From assembly GCF_017052465.1 (NCBI RefSeq), contig NZ_JAFHKT010000136.1, positions 62,001-126,000 of the forward strand: DNA of 64,000 bases, given 5' to 3'. Origin of the DNA: Arthrobacter pascens (GTDB lineage: Bacteria > Actinomycetota > Actinomycetes > Actinomycetales > Micrococcaceae). The notes under the pieces are model-generated. The model worked only from the letters and a program-made list of their open reading frames with translations, searched no databases and had not been told where the DNA came from. This document shows positions 34,977 through 46,846 of the stretch, piece after piece (position 1 is the first letter of the stretch; each line of letters starts with the position of its first letter). A program made the translations under genes and the position numbers.

Positions 34977-36614
34977 ATGCAGGACCTCGGAATCATCAGC
35001 CCGAGCCTCGAAGAATTCCGGGAACTCGCCGGCCACAGCCGGGTCATCCCCGTCCGGCTCAAGGTGCTGGCAGACGCCGAAACCCCCATCGGCCTCTACC
35101 GGAAACTCGCGCAGGGCCACCCCGGCACCTTCCTGATGGAGTCGGCGGCCGTCGGCGGCGCCTGGTCCCGCTATTCGTTCATCGGCGCACGGTCCCGTGC
35201 CACCCTGACCACCAAGGACGGCCAGGCGCACTGGCTTGGCCAGCCGCCGGCTGGCGTTCCCGTGGACGGCAACCCCGTGGATGCCATCCGGGACACCGTC
35301 GCCGCCCTGCGCACCGACCGATTCGACGGGCTGCCTCCGTTCACGTCGGGACTCGTTGGGTTCCTCGGCTGGGAGACCGTCCGCCACTGGGAGAGGCTTA
35401 CCAGCCCGCCCGAGGACGATCTCCAGCTTCCCGAAATGGCCCTGAACCTCGTCACGGACATGGCCGTCCACGACAACATGGACGGCACGGTGCTGCTCAT
35501 CGCCAACGCCATCAACTTCGACAACAGCCCGGACCGGGTGGACGAGGCCTGGCAGGACGCCGTGGACCGCGTGAAGGGACTCCTGGCCCGCATCAGCACA
35601 CCGGTGACCCAGCCGGTGTCGGTGCTGGAACCGGCAGCGCTGGACTTCGCATCCAGTGTCCAGGAACGCTGGGACGAGCCCGAGTACCTTGCCGCGCTTG
35701 ACCGCGGCAAGGAGGCGATCGTGGACGGCGAAGTCTTCCAGGTGGTGATTTCCCGCCGCTTCGAAATGGAGTGCGGGGCGTCCCCGCTGGACGTCTACCG
35801 GGTGCTCCGCAACACCAACCCCAGCCCCTACATGTACATCTTCAGCCTCGAGGATGCGGACGGCCGGGAGTACTCGATTGTCGGGTCCTCACCCGAGGCG
35901 CTGGTCACCGTCACCGGAGACGACGTCATCACCCACCCCATCGCGGGTTCCCGCCCGCGCGGCAAGACCGTGGAGGCGGATAAGGCCCTCGCCGAGGAAC
36001 TCCTCGCGGACCAGAAGGAACGCGCCGAGCACCTGATGCTGGTGGATCTGTCCCGCAACGACCTGTCCAAGGTCTGCGTCGCGGGATCGGTGGACGTCAC
36101 GCAGTTCATGGAAGTGGAGCGGTTCAGCCACATCATGCACCTGGTCTCCACCGTCGTCGGACAGCTTGCGCCCACGGCCAAAGCCTACGATGTCCTGAAG
36201 GCCACCTTCCCGGCAGGAACGCTCTCGGGCGCCCCGAAACCGCGTGCCCTGCGCCTCCTCGACGAGCTGGAGCCCCACCGCCGCGGAATTTACGGCGGCG
36301 TGGTGGGCTATCTGGACTTCGCCGGGGACATGGACATGGCCATCGCCATCCGCTCGGCATTGCTGCGCGAGGGCCGCGCCTACGTGCAGGCCGGCGGGGG
36401 CATCGTGGCGGACTCGGTCAATCCCACCGAAGCGCTGGAAACGGTGAACAAAGCGGCTGCCCCGCTCCGTGCGGTCCATACGGCGGGGTCGCTCCACAAC
36501 ATCACGCCCGAATCGGTCCCCACCGCAGAGGCCGCCGCGCCCAACGCCGCTGTTCCCAAGGCCGCGGCTGAAGCCGGACCGAATGCCGGAACAGAAACCG
36601 GACCAGAATCCTGA
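34977..36614 (+). CDS. trpE: anthranilate synthase component I
   Basis: A 545-residue chorismate-utilising enzyme. The C-terminal domain has the typical EVFQVVISRRFE, HPIAGSRPRGKT, LMLVDLSRNDL, FSHIMHLVSTVVG and GTLSGAPKPRAL motifs. It makes anthranilate from chorismate with glutamine-derived ammonia; trpG is not in the window. The C-terminus has about 35 low-complexity Ala/Pro/Glu residues. I saw no Trp-rich leader peptide upstream. The TGA overlaps the next ATG by one base. Confidence 0.94.
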   Translation: MQDLGIISPSLEEFRELAGHSRVIPVRLKVLADAETPIGLYRKLAQGHPGTFLMESAAVGGAWSRYSFIGARSRATLTTKDGQAHWLGQPPAGVPVDGNPVDAIRDTVAALRTDRFDGLPPFTSGLVGFLGWETVRHWERLTSPPEDDLQLPEMALNLVTDMAVHDNMDGTVLLIANAINFDNSPDRVDEAWQDAVDRVKGLLARISTPVTQPVSVLEPAALDFASSVQERWDEPEYLAALDRGKEAIVDGEVFQVVISRRFEMECGASPLDVYRVLRNTNPSPYMYIFSLEDADGREYSIVGSSPEALVTVTGDDVITHPIAGSRPRGKTVEADKALAEELLADQKERAEHLMLVDLSRNDLSKVCVAGSVDVTQFMEVERFSHIMHLVSTVVGQLAPTAKAYDVLKATFPAGTLSGAPKPRALRLLDELEPHRRGIYGGVVGYLDFAGDMDMAIAIRSALLREGRAYVQAGGGIVADSVNPTEALETVNKAAAPLRAVHTAGSLHNITPESVPTAEAAAPNAAVPKAAAEAGPNAGTETGPES

Positions 36615-37249
36615 TGGCGGTTCCGGCAGGTTCGGCCACCCCGGCCAAAGCCCGTGGCAGCGCTCCGGCGTGGGCCAGGAAATCCACGGTGGTCCTGCTC
36701 ATCGCCGTGCTGGCACTGGCGGTGTTCGGCGCCACCACGCAGACCTGGCTGACGGTCCACGTGGACCCGCAGCAGCTGGGACAGGCCGCCGCCGTCCAGG
36801 ATGGACTCGAAGTCCAGGGAAGCAAGGCGGCCACGACGGTGACGGCGCTTGCACTCGTCGCGCTGGCCGGAGGGCTTGCCGCGTCCATCGCCGGCAGGAT
36901 CGCCCGCTGGGTGATCACCGCCATCATCGTGCTGGCGGCAGTGGGCATCGTCGCGGCGGCCGCGACAGTGCTCGCCGACCCGCTGGCGGCCGCCCAGGGA
37001 TCCATTGCCGCCGCTACCGGCGTCTCCGGGAGCACAGCGGACGTGAGCGTCACGGCGTTCCCGGTCCTCGCCGTCGTCGCCGGTTCCCTCCTCGCACTGG
37101 GCGGACTACTGGTCATCCCCGCGGGAAAGCACTGGAAGGCCCGCACCAAATACGACACCACGGCGCCCGGAACTCCGGCCGCGCAGGCAGGCCCGGTGGA
37201 TGAGATCGACAGCTGGGACCGGCTCTCCCGCGGCGACGATCCCACCTGA
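36614..37249 (+). CDS. Trp operon-associated membrane protein (TIGR02234)
   Basis: A 211-residue integral membrane protein with four predicted transmembrane helices (about 24-44, 75-95, 100-122, 150-172). The first helix is followed by TTQTWLTV, a hallmark of the actinobacterial trp-operon membrane family TIGR02234. Function is unknown; transport of tryptophan or an intermediate has been suggested only by context. It overlaps trpE by one base, so it is co-translated. Confidence 0.85.
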   Translation: MAVPAGSATPAKARGSAPAWARKSTVVLLIAVLALAVFGATTQTWLTVHVDPQQLGQAAAVQDGLEVQGSKAATTVTALALVALAGGLAASIAGRIARWVITAIIVLAAVGIVAAAATVLADPLAAAQGSIAAATGVSGSTADVSVTAFPVLAVVAGSLLALGGLLVIPAGKHWKARTKYDTTAPGTPAAQAGPVDEIDSWDRLSRGDDPT

Positions 37250-37346
37250 GCGGTTAGGCCCGGAGGCACGCGGCGGAGCTGCCGATGCCTAAGGCCGCGC
37301 CAAAAAATGGCAGAATGTAAGCAGTATTGATCCTGAGGAGATTCAC

Positions 37347-37640
37347 ATGAGCAAAGCCACTGTTTCCGGCACCCAGCCAGCGCCCGGAAAGACCGCAAAG
37401 ACCCACCACGGCATCGATCACAGCATTGACCTGGGCCACGGCAACAGCCCGGCCGCGTGGACCTGCGTCATCGTCATGCTGGTCGGCGCCCTCATCGCCT
37501 CCATCGCGTTCGTCATCGCCAACTCCCCGATCTTCTGGGCGGGCATCGGCGTCATGTTCGTCGGCCTGCTGGCCGGCTACATCATGCGCAAGGCCGGCTA
37601 CGGTGTGGGCGGCAGCAAGATTAAGAACACCGGCCACTGA
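37347..37640 (+). CDS. HGxxPAAW-motif membrane protein
   Basis: A 97-residue protein with two transmembrane helices (about 38-58 and 63-83). The segment GHGNSPAAWT just before the first helix is the HGxxPAAW signature of an actinobacterial family of unknown function. GAGGAG lies 5 nt before the ATG. It ends 2 nt before trpC, so it belongs to the trp transcription unit. Confidence 0.85.
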   Translation: MSKATVSGTQPAPGKTAKTHHGIDHSIDLGHGNSPAAWTCVIVMLVGALIASIAFVIANSPIFWAGIGVMFVGLLAGYIMRKAGYGVGGSKIKNTGH

Positions 37641-37642
37641 CC

Positions 37643-38461
37643 GTGACGGTTCTCGATGACATCAATGCCGGTGTCAGGGAGGACATGGAGGCCCGCAAGC
37701 GCCTTGTGTCCCTCGCGGAACTGAAGGACCGCGCCCTGGCGGCCGCCCCGGCGCGTGACGCCTGGGCAGCCCTCGGCGGTCCGTCCGCAACCCGTGGCCA
37801 GCTCAAGGTCATCGCGGAAATCAAACGCCGCAGCCCCTCCAAAGGCGACCTCGCGAACATCGCGGACCCGGCCTCGCTGGCGGAACAGTATGCCGACGGC
37901 GGCGCCGCCGTGATCAGCGTGCTCACCGAACAGCGCCGCTTCAACGGCTCGTTGGCGGACCTGGACGCCGTCCGCGCCCGGGTGGACGTCCCGCTGCTCC
38001 GCAAAGACTTCACGCTGGACGAGTACCAGATCTGGGAGGCCCGTGCCCACGGCGCCGACCTCATCCTGCTGATCGTGGCGGCCCTGTCCGACCAGCAGCT
38101 GCGCGAGTTCAGCGCCCTCAGCAGTGAACTCGGCATGAACGTCCTGGTGGAGACGCACACACCGGAGGAAGTCGAACGGGCCGTTGCGGCGGACGCCCGC
38201 ATCATCGGCGTCAACGTCCGCAACCTCAAGACGCTCGACGTCGACCGGTCCCTTTTCGCCACACTGGCCGGCAGCATTCCGGCCGGGGCGGTCGTGGTGG
38301 CGGAGTCGGGTGTCCGGAACGCCGACGACGTCACGCACTTCGCGGCGCACGGCGCCAACGCCATCCTCGTCGGAGAGGCGCTGGTCAGCGACGCCACACC
38401 GCGTGAACGAATTGCGGAGTTCACGGCAGCCGGGGCAGCGGCGATCGCTGCCCGCGTCTGA
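37643..38461 (+). CDS. trpC: indole-3-glycerol-phosphate synthase
   Basis: A 272-residue TIM barrel. VIAEIKRRSPSKGD carries the catalytic Glu and Lys, LRKDF the catalytic Lys, and IIGVNVRNLKTL and VAESGVRNADDV the phosphate-binding loops. It closes the indole ring. The start is GTG, only 2 nt after the preceding stop. A strong hairpin separates it from trpB. Confidence 0.95.
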   Translation: MTVLDDINAGVREDMEARKRLVSLAELKDRALAAAPARDAWAALGGPSATRGQLKVIAEIKRRSPSKGDLANIADPASLAEQYADGGAAVISVLTEQRRFNGSLADLDAVRARVDVPLLRKDFTLDEYQIWEARAHGADLILLIVAALSDQQLREFSALSSELGMNVLVETHTPEEVERAVAADARIIGVNVRNLKTLDVDRSLFATLAGSIPAGAVVVAESGVRNADDVTHFAAHGANAILVGEALVSDATPRERIAEFTAAGAAAIAARV

Positions 38462-38482
38462 ACCCCGCCCAAACCGCGGCGC

Positions 38483-38527
38483 CATCCCGTCCGGACCAGC
38501 TGCCACAGGCAGCCCCCGGACGGGATG
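38483..38527 (+). terminator. intercistronic double hairpin between trpC and trpB
   Basis: CATCCCGTCCGG (38483-38494) and CCGGACGGGATG (38516-38527) are perfect 12-nt complements; a GCTGCC/GGCAGC stem lies inside. There is no T-run, so it may stabilise RNA or partly terminate, changing the ratio of trpE-C to trpB-A. Confidence 0.7.
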
Positions 38528-38572
38528 CCGCCTGACATCAATCAGTGAAAAGTGAACAGGATGGTGAGACTG

Positions 38573-39894
<1,322 letters not shown>

Positions 39895-39898
<4 letters not shown>

Positions 39899-40698
39899 GC
39901 ACGGCGCAGATGACCAGCAAATCGGCAATCGCCATTGACAAGGCCCGCGCAGAAGGACGGGCGGCCCTCATCGGCTACCTGCCTGCCGGCTTTCCCACCG
40001 TCGAAGAGACCATCGCGGCGGGCATCGCCCTGGCGCGCAACGGCGCGGACCTCATCGAGATCGGCATTCCCTACTCTGACCCCGTGATGGACGGCCCGGT
40101 GATCCAGGCCGCCACCACCGAGGCGCTGGCCAAGGGCTTTGCCGTCCGCCAGGTCTTTGACGTGGTCGCGGGCATCACCGCCGAAACGGATGCGGCCGTC
40201 CTGGTCATGACCTACTGGAACCCCGTGGTCCGGATGGGCGTGGACGAATTCTCCCGTCGCCTGGCCGAAGCCGGGGGAGCGGGCCTCATCACGCCCGACC
40301 TTATTCCGGATGAAGCCGCCGAATGGATGGCAGCCTCCGACAAGTACGGGCTGGACCGCGTGTTCCTCGTGGCGCCGTCGTCCTCGACAGAGCGCATGCG
40401 GCGCACGGTGGAGGCCAGCCGTGGGTTCGTCTACGCTGTCTCCATCATGGGCGTCACCGGCGCCCGGTCTTCGGTCAGCGCCGCGGCCGAGGGAGTGGTG
40501 GCCGCCGCCAAGGCCGCCGGCGCGGAGCGGGTGTGCGTGGGCCTCGGGGTATCGAACGCCGAGCACGTGGCGGAAATCGCCGCCTACGCCGACGGCGTGA
40601 TCGTGGGGACGGCGCTTGTCGCCGCCATCCGCGACGGCGGCGCAGATGCCGTGGCCAGCCTCACCCGGGACCTCAGCGCCGGACTGACCAGGAAGTAG
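39895..40698 (+). CDS. trpA: tryptophan synthase alpha chain
   Basis: A 267-residue TIM barrel with catalytic Glu and Asp in [17 protein letters not shown] and [16 protein letters not shown] and [11 protein letters not shown] phosphate loops. It releases indole to the beta subunit. The GTG start follows AGGGGAACAGCT and overlaps the trpB stop, which favours equal synthesis of both subunits. Confidence 0.95.
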
Positions 40699-40704
40699 CC
40701 CTCC

Positions 40705-41964
40705 ATGCAGATGTTCCACTCAGCGGCAGCCTTGGTTCCGGCGAGTATGGTCCCGGCGAGCATTCCGAGCCCGGACTGGTCCGGCTTCGACATTCCGCTG
40801 CCGTGGGGCTCGCTGCGGATCCACGCCTACGCCCTGTGCATCCTCGCGGGCATCATTGTCGGTCTCTGGCTGACGTCCGTGCGCTGGGCGAAGCGCGGGG
40901 CTCCCGAGGGCAGCGTGTGGGACATCGTCATTTGGGCCATCCCGTTCGGAATCATCGGCGGCCGGCTGTACCACGTGTTTTCGTCCCCGGATGCCTACTT
41001 CGGTCCGGGCTTTGACGGCACGGGTGACCTGTCCCTGATCCCGCAGATCCAGCGCGGCGGCCTGGGGATCTGGGGTGCCGTTGTGCTGGGCGCTTTCGGT
41101 GCCTGGATCGGCTGCCGGCGGGCCGGCGTGAAGCTGACCGCCTTCCTGGACGCTGCCGCGCCGGGACTGCTGCTCGCGCAGGCGGTGGGCCGCTGGGGCA
41201 ACTACTTCAACCAGGAGCTTTTCGGCGGCCCCACCACGCTGCCGTGGGGCCTCCAGGTTGACGCGGACAACGCGAACTTCCCGTCTGGCTACCCGGCGGA
41301 CACCCTTTTCCACCCCACGTTCCTGTATGAGTCGCTGTGGAACATCGCCGGCGTCCTGATTCTCCTGGCCCTGGACCGGCGGTTCCACTTCCGCCGCGGC
41401 CGGCTCTTCTGGCTGTACGCGATGTACTACACGCTGGGCCGGGTATGGATCGAAGCCATGCGGATCGACGACGCAGAACAGATCAGCCTCTTCGGCATCA
41501 CCACCCGGCTCAATGTCTGGACCAGCATTTTCGTCTTCGCCGCGGCGCTGGCGGTGTTCATCGTGCTGGGGCGGCGGAAGAACGCCGATGCGGAGAACGT
41601 CTTCCTCCCGGGCCGCGAACCTGCCGTTGAAACGGCCAGCGAGCCTGCCGTAACCGACAAAATGGACGACGGCGGCAGCTCGCCAGAGCATGCGCGGGAG
41701 CAGTCAGAGGAGCATGCGGGGGAGCAGGCAAGCGGACGTCGGGCCGCCGCGGATCCGGTCCGTGATCCGGACGCCATTGTCTCAGATAGTGAATCGCGTG
41801 ATAATCTCCCTGATAACCAAAACGGTCCAGGCCACTCTTCTGCCCCAACGGAAGCAGTGCCGGCTTCCACTGGCGGCACCACGTCCACCAAGGGATCGCC
41901 GGACACCGGAAAATCCGGTGCCTCAGCCACCGGATCCGCGTCGGAACCTGACAGCACCCGCTAG
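40705..41964 (+). CDS. lgt: prolipoprotein diacylglyceryl transferase with long disordered tail
   Basis: A 419-residue protein. The first 295 or so residues form the seven-helix Lgt with the signature GRWGNYFNQELFG and catalytic YHVFSSP region; it adds diacylglyceryl to the lipobox Cys of prelipoproteins, such as the two in this window. The last 110 or so residues are hydrophilic and rich in Glu, Ala, Ser, Thr and Gly, with partial repeats (EHAREQSEEHAGEQ), probably a cytoplasmic tail. It starts 6 nt after trpA. Confidence 0.93.
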   Translation: MQMFHSAAALVPASMVPASIPSPDWSGFDIPLPWGSLRIHAYALCILAGIIVGLWLTSVRWAKRGAPEGSVWDIVIWAIPFGIIGGRLYHVFSSPDAYFGPGFDGTGDLSLIPQIQRGGLGIWGAVVLGAFGAWIGCRRAGVKLTAFLDAAAPGLLLAQAVGRWGNYFNQELFGGPTTLPWGLQVDADNANFPSGYPADTLFHPTFLYESLWNIAGVLILLALDRRFHFRRGRLFWLYAMYYTLGRVWIEAMRIDDAEQISLFGITTRLNVWTSIFVFAAALAVFIVLGRRKNADAENVFLPGREPAVETASEPAVTDKMDDGGSSPEHAREQSEEHAGEQASGRRAAADPVRDPDAIVSDSESRDNLPDNQNGPGHSSAPTEAVPASTGGTTSTKGSPDTGKSGASATGSASEPDSTR

Positions 41965-42229
41965 TTCAGCACCGGCAACAGGGCAGCCAGAGCCACCGCT
42001 CGCAGCGCCCAACACCACAGCGTCGTGGCATAAGGGCCCAACCCCGGGCAGCATAGAGCTGCTGGCCGGTCAAGCCCGGGCGGGAAGCCTGCGTAACTCT
42101 TAGTTCCGCAAGGGTCCCTGCCCTACAATTTCCAGTAACTAACACTTTGTTGTGCCCATCACACCGGCGCTCTGAGTGGGGCCAACGTTGTCCCTTCCAT
42201 ACGCACGATCAGGAGGAAGGACGTCTCCC

Positions 42230-45200
42230 ATGACCCAAACTCTTTCCAGCCCCAGTTGGTCCGAACCGACCCAGGCTGGCGCCGCCATGTCACCGTTCAA
42301 GCGGTTTGCGGCGCTGCCGGAGGCAGCAGGGCTCTACAACCCGGAGCAGGAGAAGGACGCCTGCGGTCTTGCGATCATCGCCACGCTCCGGGGGGAGCCC
42401 GGCTACGACATCGTTGATGCCGCGCTGACGGCCCTGCGCAACCTTGAGCACCGCGGTGCCGTGGGCGCTGATGAGGGAACGGGTGACGGCGCCGGCCTGC
42501 TGATGCAGGTGCCGGACGAGTTTTTCCGGGCCGTCACCGAATTCGAACTCCCCGCCCCCGGGCAGTACGTCGTGGGCACCGCCTTCCTCCCTGCGGAGCA
42601 GCGCGAAGCCAACGCCGCCAAGGCCGGCATCGAAGGCCTCGCGGCCGACGAGGGCCTTACCGTCCTCGGCTGGCGTGAAGTGCCCGTAGTGGCCGACCTC
42701 GTCGGTGCCATGGCCCGCGCCTGCATGCCGTATTTCTCCCAGCCGTTCTTCGCATCCTCCACCGGCGAGCAGCTGGACCGCAACGAGCTTGACTCCCGGG
42801 CCTGGCGCATCCGCAAGCGTGCCCAGAACAAGTTCGGCGTGTACTTCCCGTCGCTGTCCTCGCGGACCATCGTCTACAAGGGCATGCTGACCACGGCCCA
42901 GCTGGAGCCGTTCTACCCGGACCTCTCCGACAAGCGCTTCAAGACCAAGCTGGCGATCGTCCACTCGCGCTTCTCCACCAACACCTTCCCGTCCTGGCCG
43001 CTGGCCCAGCCGTTCCGCACCATCGCCCACAACGGTGAAATCAACACCGTCAAGGGCAACCGGAACTGGATGCGCGCCCGCCAGTCGCAGCTGGCCAACC
43101 CGCTGCTGGGCGATTCACCGGAAGAGCTCTTCCCGATCTGCACCCCCGGTGCATCGGATTCCGCGTCCTTCGATGAAGTGGCTGAGTTGCTCTGGCTGTC
43201 CGGCCGCCCCATCACGCACTCGATCATGATGATGATCCCGGAGGCGTGGGAGAACCACGCCACCATGGATCCGGCACGCCGCGCGTTCTACGAGTACCAC
43301 TCCCTGCTGATGGAGCCGTGGGACGGGCCGGCCGCCGTTTCCTTCACGGACGGCAACCTGGTCGGCGCCACGCTGGACCGCAACGGCCTGCGTCCGGGCC
43401 GGTACTGGATCACCGAGGAGGGCCTCGTGGTCTTCGCCTCCGAGGTCGGCGTCATCGACGTCGAAGCCTCCAAGGTGGTCAAGAAGGGCCGTGTTTCCCC
43501 CGGCAAGATGTTCCTCGTGGACACCGAAGCCGGCCGGATCATCGACGACGAAGAGGTCAAGGCCGAGGTCGCCGCGGCGAACCCCTGGGCCGAATGGGTC
43601 AAGGACAACCTGATCGACCTCAACGAGCTCCCGGAGCGGGAGCACGTCGTGCACACGGCGGCGTCCGTGAACATCCGCCAGCGGACGTTCGGCTACACCA
43701 CCGAAGAGCTCAAGATCCTGCTGGGCCCCATGGCCCGCACAGGCGCCGAGCCGCTGGGCGCCATGGGCTCCGATACGCCTGTTGCGGTGCTGTCCAAGCG
43801 CCCCCGCCTGCTGTTCGACTACTTCGTGCAGTCTTTCGCGCAGGTCACCAACCCGCCGCTGGACGCCATCCGTGAAGAGCTGGTCACGTCGCTGACCTGC
43901 GCCATCGGTCCGAACGGCAACCTGCTCGACACCAAGCAGGTCCGCCAGCCGCAGGTCTCCCTTCCGTTCCCGGTCATCAACAACGACCAGCTGGCGAAGA
44001 TCGCCAACATCGAGGACGCCGACGGCAACCGCGTGGCCATGAAGGTCCGCGGACTGTACCGTCCCGAGGGCGGCGAGAACGCGCTGCGGGCACGCCTGAC
44101 CGAGATCTGCGAGCAGGTTTCCGGCGCCATCAACCGCGGCGTGCAGTATGTGGTGCTGTCCGACCGTGACTCCAACGCCCAGTGGGCACCGATTCCTTCC
44201 CTGCTGCTGGTCAGCGCCGTGCACCACCACCTGCTGCGCAGCGCCAACCGCACCAAGACCGCACTCGTGGTGGAAGCGGGCGACGTCCGCGAGACGCACC
44301 ACGTGGCAGTGCTGGTGGGCTACGGCGCCTCCGCCGTCAACCCGTACCTGGCCATGGAATCCGTGGAGCAGCTCATCGCCGCCGGCGACGTCGTGGGGGT
44401 CACCCCGCAGGACGGCGTCTACAACCTCATCAAGGGCCTGGGCAAGGGCGTCCTGAAGATCATGTCCAAGATGGGCATCTCCACCGTGGCCTCCTACACC
44501 GGCGCCCAGACGTTCGAAGCGCTGGGCCTCGGCCAGGAGCTCGTCGACGAATTCTTCGCCGGCACGCACTCCCAGCTGGGCGGCGTTGGCCTGGACGTCA
44601 TCGCGGCCGAGGTCTCGGCCCGGCACGAGATGGCCTACCCCGAGAGCGGCATCGAGCAGCCCCACCGTCCCCTGCTGGGCGGCGGCGAGTACCAGTGGCG
44701 CCGCGACGGCGAGCCCCACCTCTTCAACCCGGAGACCGTCTTCCGGCTGCAGCACGCCACGCGTGAGCGCCGCTACGACATTTTCAAGGCCTACACCAAG
44801 GGCGTGGACGACCAGTCCGAGAACCTGATGACCCTGCGCGGGCTCCTCAAGTTCAAGGACGGCCAGCGCCCCGCCGTGCCGCTCGAGGAGGTGGAGCCGG
44901 TCTCCAGCATCGTCAAGCGGTTCTCCACGGGTGCCATGAGCTACGGCTCCATCTCCAAGGAAGCCCACGAGACACTCGCCATCGCGATGAACCGGCTCGG
45001 CGGCAAGTCCAATACCGGTGAAGGCGGCGAGGACATTGACCGTCTGCTGGATCCCGAGCGCCGCTCTGCCGTCAAGCAGATTGCGTCCGGCCGCTTCGGT
45101 GTGACCAGCCTGTACCTGAGCAACGCGGACGACATCCAGATCAAGATGGCCCAGGGTGCAAAGCCCGGCGAAGGCGGCCAGCTGATGGCCCAGAAGGTGT

Positions 45201-46846
45201 ACCCCTGGGTTGCCCGCACGCGCCACTCGACCCCCGGCGTGGGACTCATTTCCCCGCCGCCGCACCACGACATCTACTCGATCGAGGACCTCGCGCAGCT
45301 CATCTACGATGCCAAGCGTGCCAATCCCTCAGCCCGGGTGCACGTCAAGCTCGTCTCCGAGGTGGGCATCGGCACAGTTGCCGCCGGTGTGACAAAGGCG
45401 AAGGCCGACGTCGTGCTCGTTTCCGGTCACGACGGCGGAACCGGCGCCTCGCCGCTGAACTCGCTCAAGCATGCCGGTGTCCCGTGGGAACTGGGGCTCG
45501 CAGAGACCCAGCAGACGCTGATGCTCAACGGCCTGCGTGACCGCGTGGTGGTGCAGGTGGACGGCCAGCTCAAGACTGGCCGCGACGTCGTCATCGCCGC
45601 GCTGCTCGGCGGCGAGGAATTCGGGTTCGCCACGGCACCGCTCGTGGTGGAAGGCTGCATCATGATGCGCGTCTGCCACCTGGATACCTGCCCCGTCGGT
45701 GTTGCCACGCAGAACCCCGAGCTGCGGGCCCGCTTCAGCGGCAAGCCCGAGTTCGTGGTCAACTTCTTCGAGTTCCTGGCGGAGGAGGTCCGCGAAATCC
45801 TTGCGGAACTCGGCTTCCGGAGCATCGAGGAAGCGATCGGACACGCGGAAATGCTGGACACCCGCGAGGCGATCGACCACTGGAAGGCCGAAGGCCTGGA
45901 CCTCGACCCCATCCTGCACGGGCTGGAGTTCGACGACGACGCGCCGCTGCGCAACCTGACCGGCCAGAACCACGAGCTGGACAAGCACTTTGACCAGCGG
46001 CTCATCACCATGGCCGCCGAGGCGCTGACCGACCGCGCCCCGGTGAAGATCTCCGTGGACGTCATCAACACCGACCGCTCGGTGGGCACCATGCTGGGCC
46101 ACGTGGTCACGAAGACGTTCGGCACGGACATCCTCGCCACGGACACGATCGACATCACGCTGACCGGAACCGCCGGCCAGTCGCTGGGCGCCTTCCTGCC
46201 TGCCGGCATCACGCTGCGCATGTTCGGCGATTCCAACGACTACGTGGGCAAGGGCCTGTCCGGCGGACGGATCATCGTCCGCCCGGACCGCACCAACGTG
46301 TTCAAGGCAGAGAGCAACGTGATCGCCGGAAACGTGATCGGCTACGGTGCCACCAGCGGCGAGCTGTTCCTGCGCGGCCAGGTGGGCGAACGCTTCCTGG
46401 TCCGCAACTCCGGTGCCACGGCGGTTGTCGAAGGCATCGGCGACCACGGCTGCGAGTACATGACCGGCGGACAGACGCTCATCATCGGCCGGACCGGACG
46501 CAACTTCGGCGCCGGCATGTCCGGCGGCACGGCCTACGTCCTGGACCTGGACAGCGCACGCGTCAACAAGCAGGCGCTGGAATCCGGCGAACTGCAGCTC
46601 CGTGAACTGGACGCAGAGGACCGCGACATCGTGCACGGACTGCTCGTCAAGCATGTCGAGGAAACCGAATCCCAGCTGGCCGCCCGCCTGCTCGAGAACT
46701 TTGACGACACCGCTGCCCGCATTACCAAGGTGCTGCCGCGCGACTACGCGGCCGTGCTGCAAACCCGTCTTGACGCCATTGAAGAGGGCCTGGACCCCGA
46801 CGGCGAAGAAGTTTGGTCTCGAATCCTGGAGGTGACCGGTGGCTGA
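42230..46846 (+). CDS. gltB: glutamate synthase large subunit
   Basis: A 1538-residue enzyme. Residues 1-44 are a propeptide; Cys45 in DACGLAII becomes the N-terminal nucleophile of the glutaminase domain. A central domain, an FMN-binding synthase domain ([26 protein letters not shown]; 3Fe-4S cysteines in [13 protein letters not shown]) and a C-terminal beta-helix ([19 protein letters not shown]) follow. It makes two glutamates from glutamine and 2-oxoglutarate. AGGAGGAAGG lies before the ATG; the longer frame is not needed. The 265 nt upstream hold a possible -10, TACAAT (42124-42129), without a clear -35. Its end overlaps gltD by 8 nt. Confidence 0.96.
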   Translation: MTQTLSSPSWSEPTQAGAAMSPFKRFAALPEAAGLYNPEQEKDACGLAIIATLRGEPGYDIVDAALTALRNLEHRGAVGADEGTGDGAGLLMQVPDEFFRAVTEFELPAPGQYVVGTAFLPAEQREANAAKAGIEGLAADEGLTVLGWREVPVVADLVGAMARACMPYFSQPFFASSTGEQLDRNELDSRAWRIRKRAQNKFGVYFPSLSSRTIVYKGMLTTAQLEPFYPDLSDKRFKTKLAIVHSRFSTNTFPSWPLAQPFRTIAHNGEINTVKGNRNWMRARQSQLANPLLGDSPEELFPICTPGASDSASFDEVAELLWLSGRPITHSIMMMIPEAWENHATMDPARRAFYEYHSLLMEPWDGPAAVSFTDGNLVGATLDRNGLRPGRYWITEEGLVVFASEVGVIDVEASKVVKKGRVSPGKMFLVDTEAGRIIDDEEVKAEVAAANPWAEWVKDNLIDLNELPEREHVVHTAASVNIRQRTFGYTTEELKILLGPMARTGAEPLGAMGSDTPVAVLSKRPRLLFDYFVQSFAQVTNPPLDAIREELVTSLTCAIGPNGNLLDTKQVRQPQVSLPFPVINNDQLAKIANIEDADGNRVAMKVRGLYRPEGGENALRARLTEICEQVSGAINRGVQYVVLSDRDSNAQWAPIPSLLLVSAVHHHLLRSANRTKTALVVEAGDVRETHHVAVLVGYGASAVNPYLAMESVEQLIAAGDVVGVTPQDGVYNLIKGLGKGVLKIMSKMGISTVASYTGAQTFEALGLGQELVDEFFAGTHSQLGGVGLDVIAAEVSARHEMAYPESGIEQPHRPLLGGGEYQWRRDGEPHLFNPETVFRLQHATRERRYDIFKAYTKGVDDQSENLMTLRGLLKFKDGQRPAVPLEEVEPVSSIVKRFSTGAMSYGSISKEAHETLAIAMNRLGGKSNTGEGGEDIDRLLDPERRSAVKQIASGRFGVTSLYLSNADDIQIKMAQGAKPGEGGQLMAQKVYPWVARTRHSTPGVGLISPPPHHDIYSIEDLAQLIYDAKRANPSARVHVKLVSEVGIGTVAAGVTKAKADVVLVSGHDGGTGASPLNSLKHAGVPWELGLAETQQTLMLNGLRDRVVVQVDGQLKTGRDVVIAALLGGEEFGFATAPLVVEGCIMMRVCHLDTCPVGVATQNPELRARFSGKPEFVVNFFEFLAEEVREILAELGFRSIEEAIGHAEMLDTREAIDHWKAEGLDLDPILHGLEFDDDAPLRNLTGQNHELDKHFDQRLITMAAEALTDRAPVKISVDVINTDRSVGTMLGHVVTKTFGTDILATDTIDITLTGTAGQSLGAFLPAGITLRMFGDSNDYVGKGLSGGRIIVRPDRTNVFKAESNVIAGNVIGYGATSGELFLRGQVGERFLVRNSGATAVVEGIGDHGCEYMTGGQTLIIGRTGRNFGAGMSGGTAYVLDLDSARVNKQALESGELQLRELDAEDRDIVHGLLVKHVEETESQLAARLLENFDDTAARITKVLPRDYAAVLQTRLDAIEEGLDPDGEEVWSRILEVTGG

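Noticed and set aside
43115..45268. A 717-codon minus-strand frame inside gltB
   Set aside because: Shadow of gltB; low-complexity translation without any recognisable motif.
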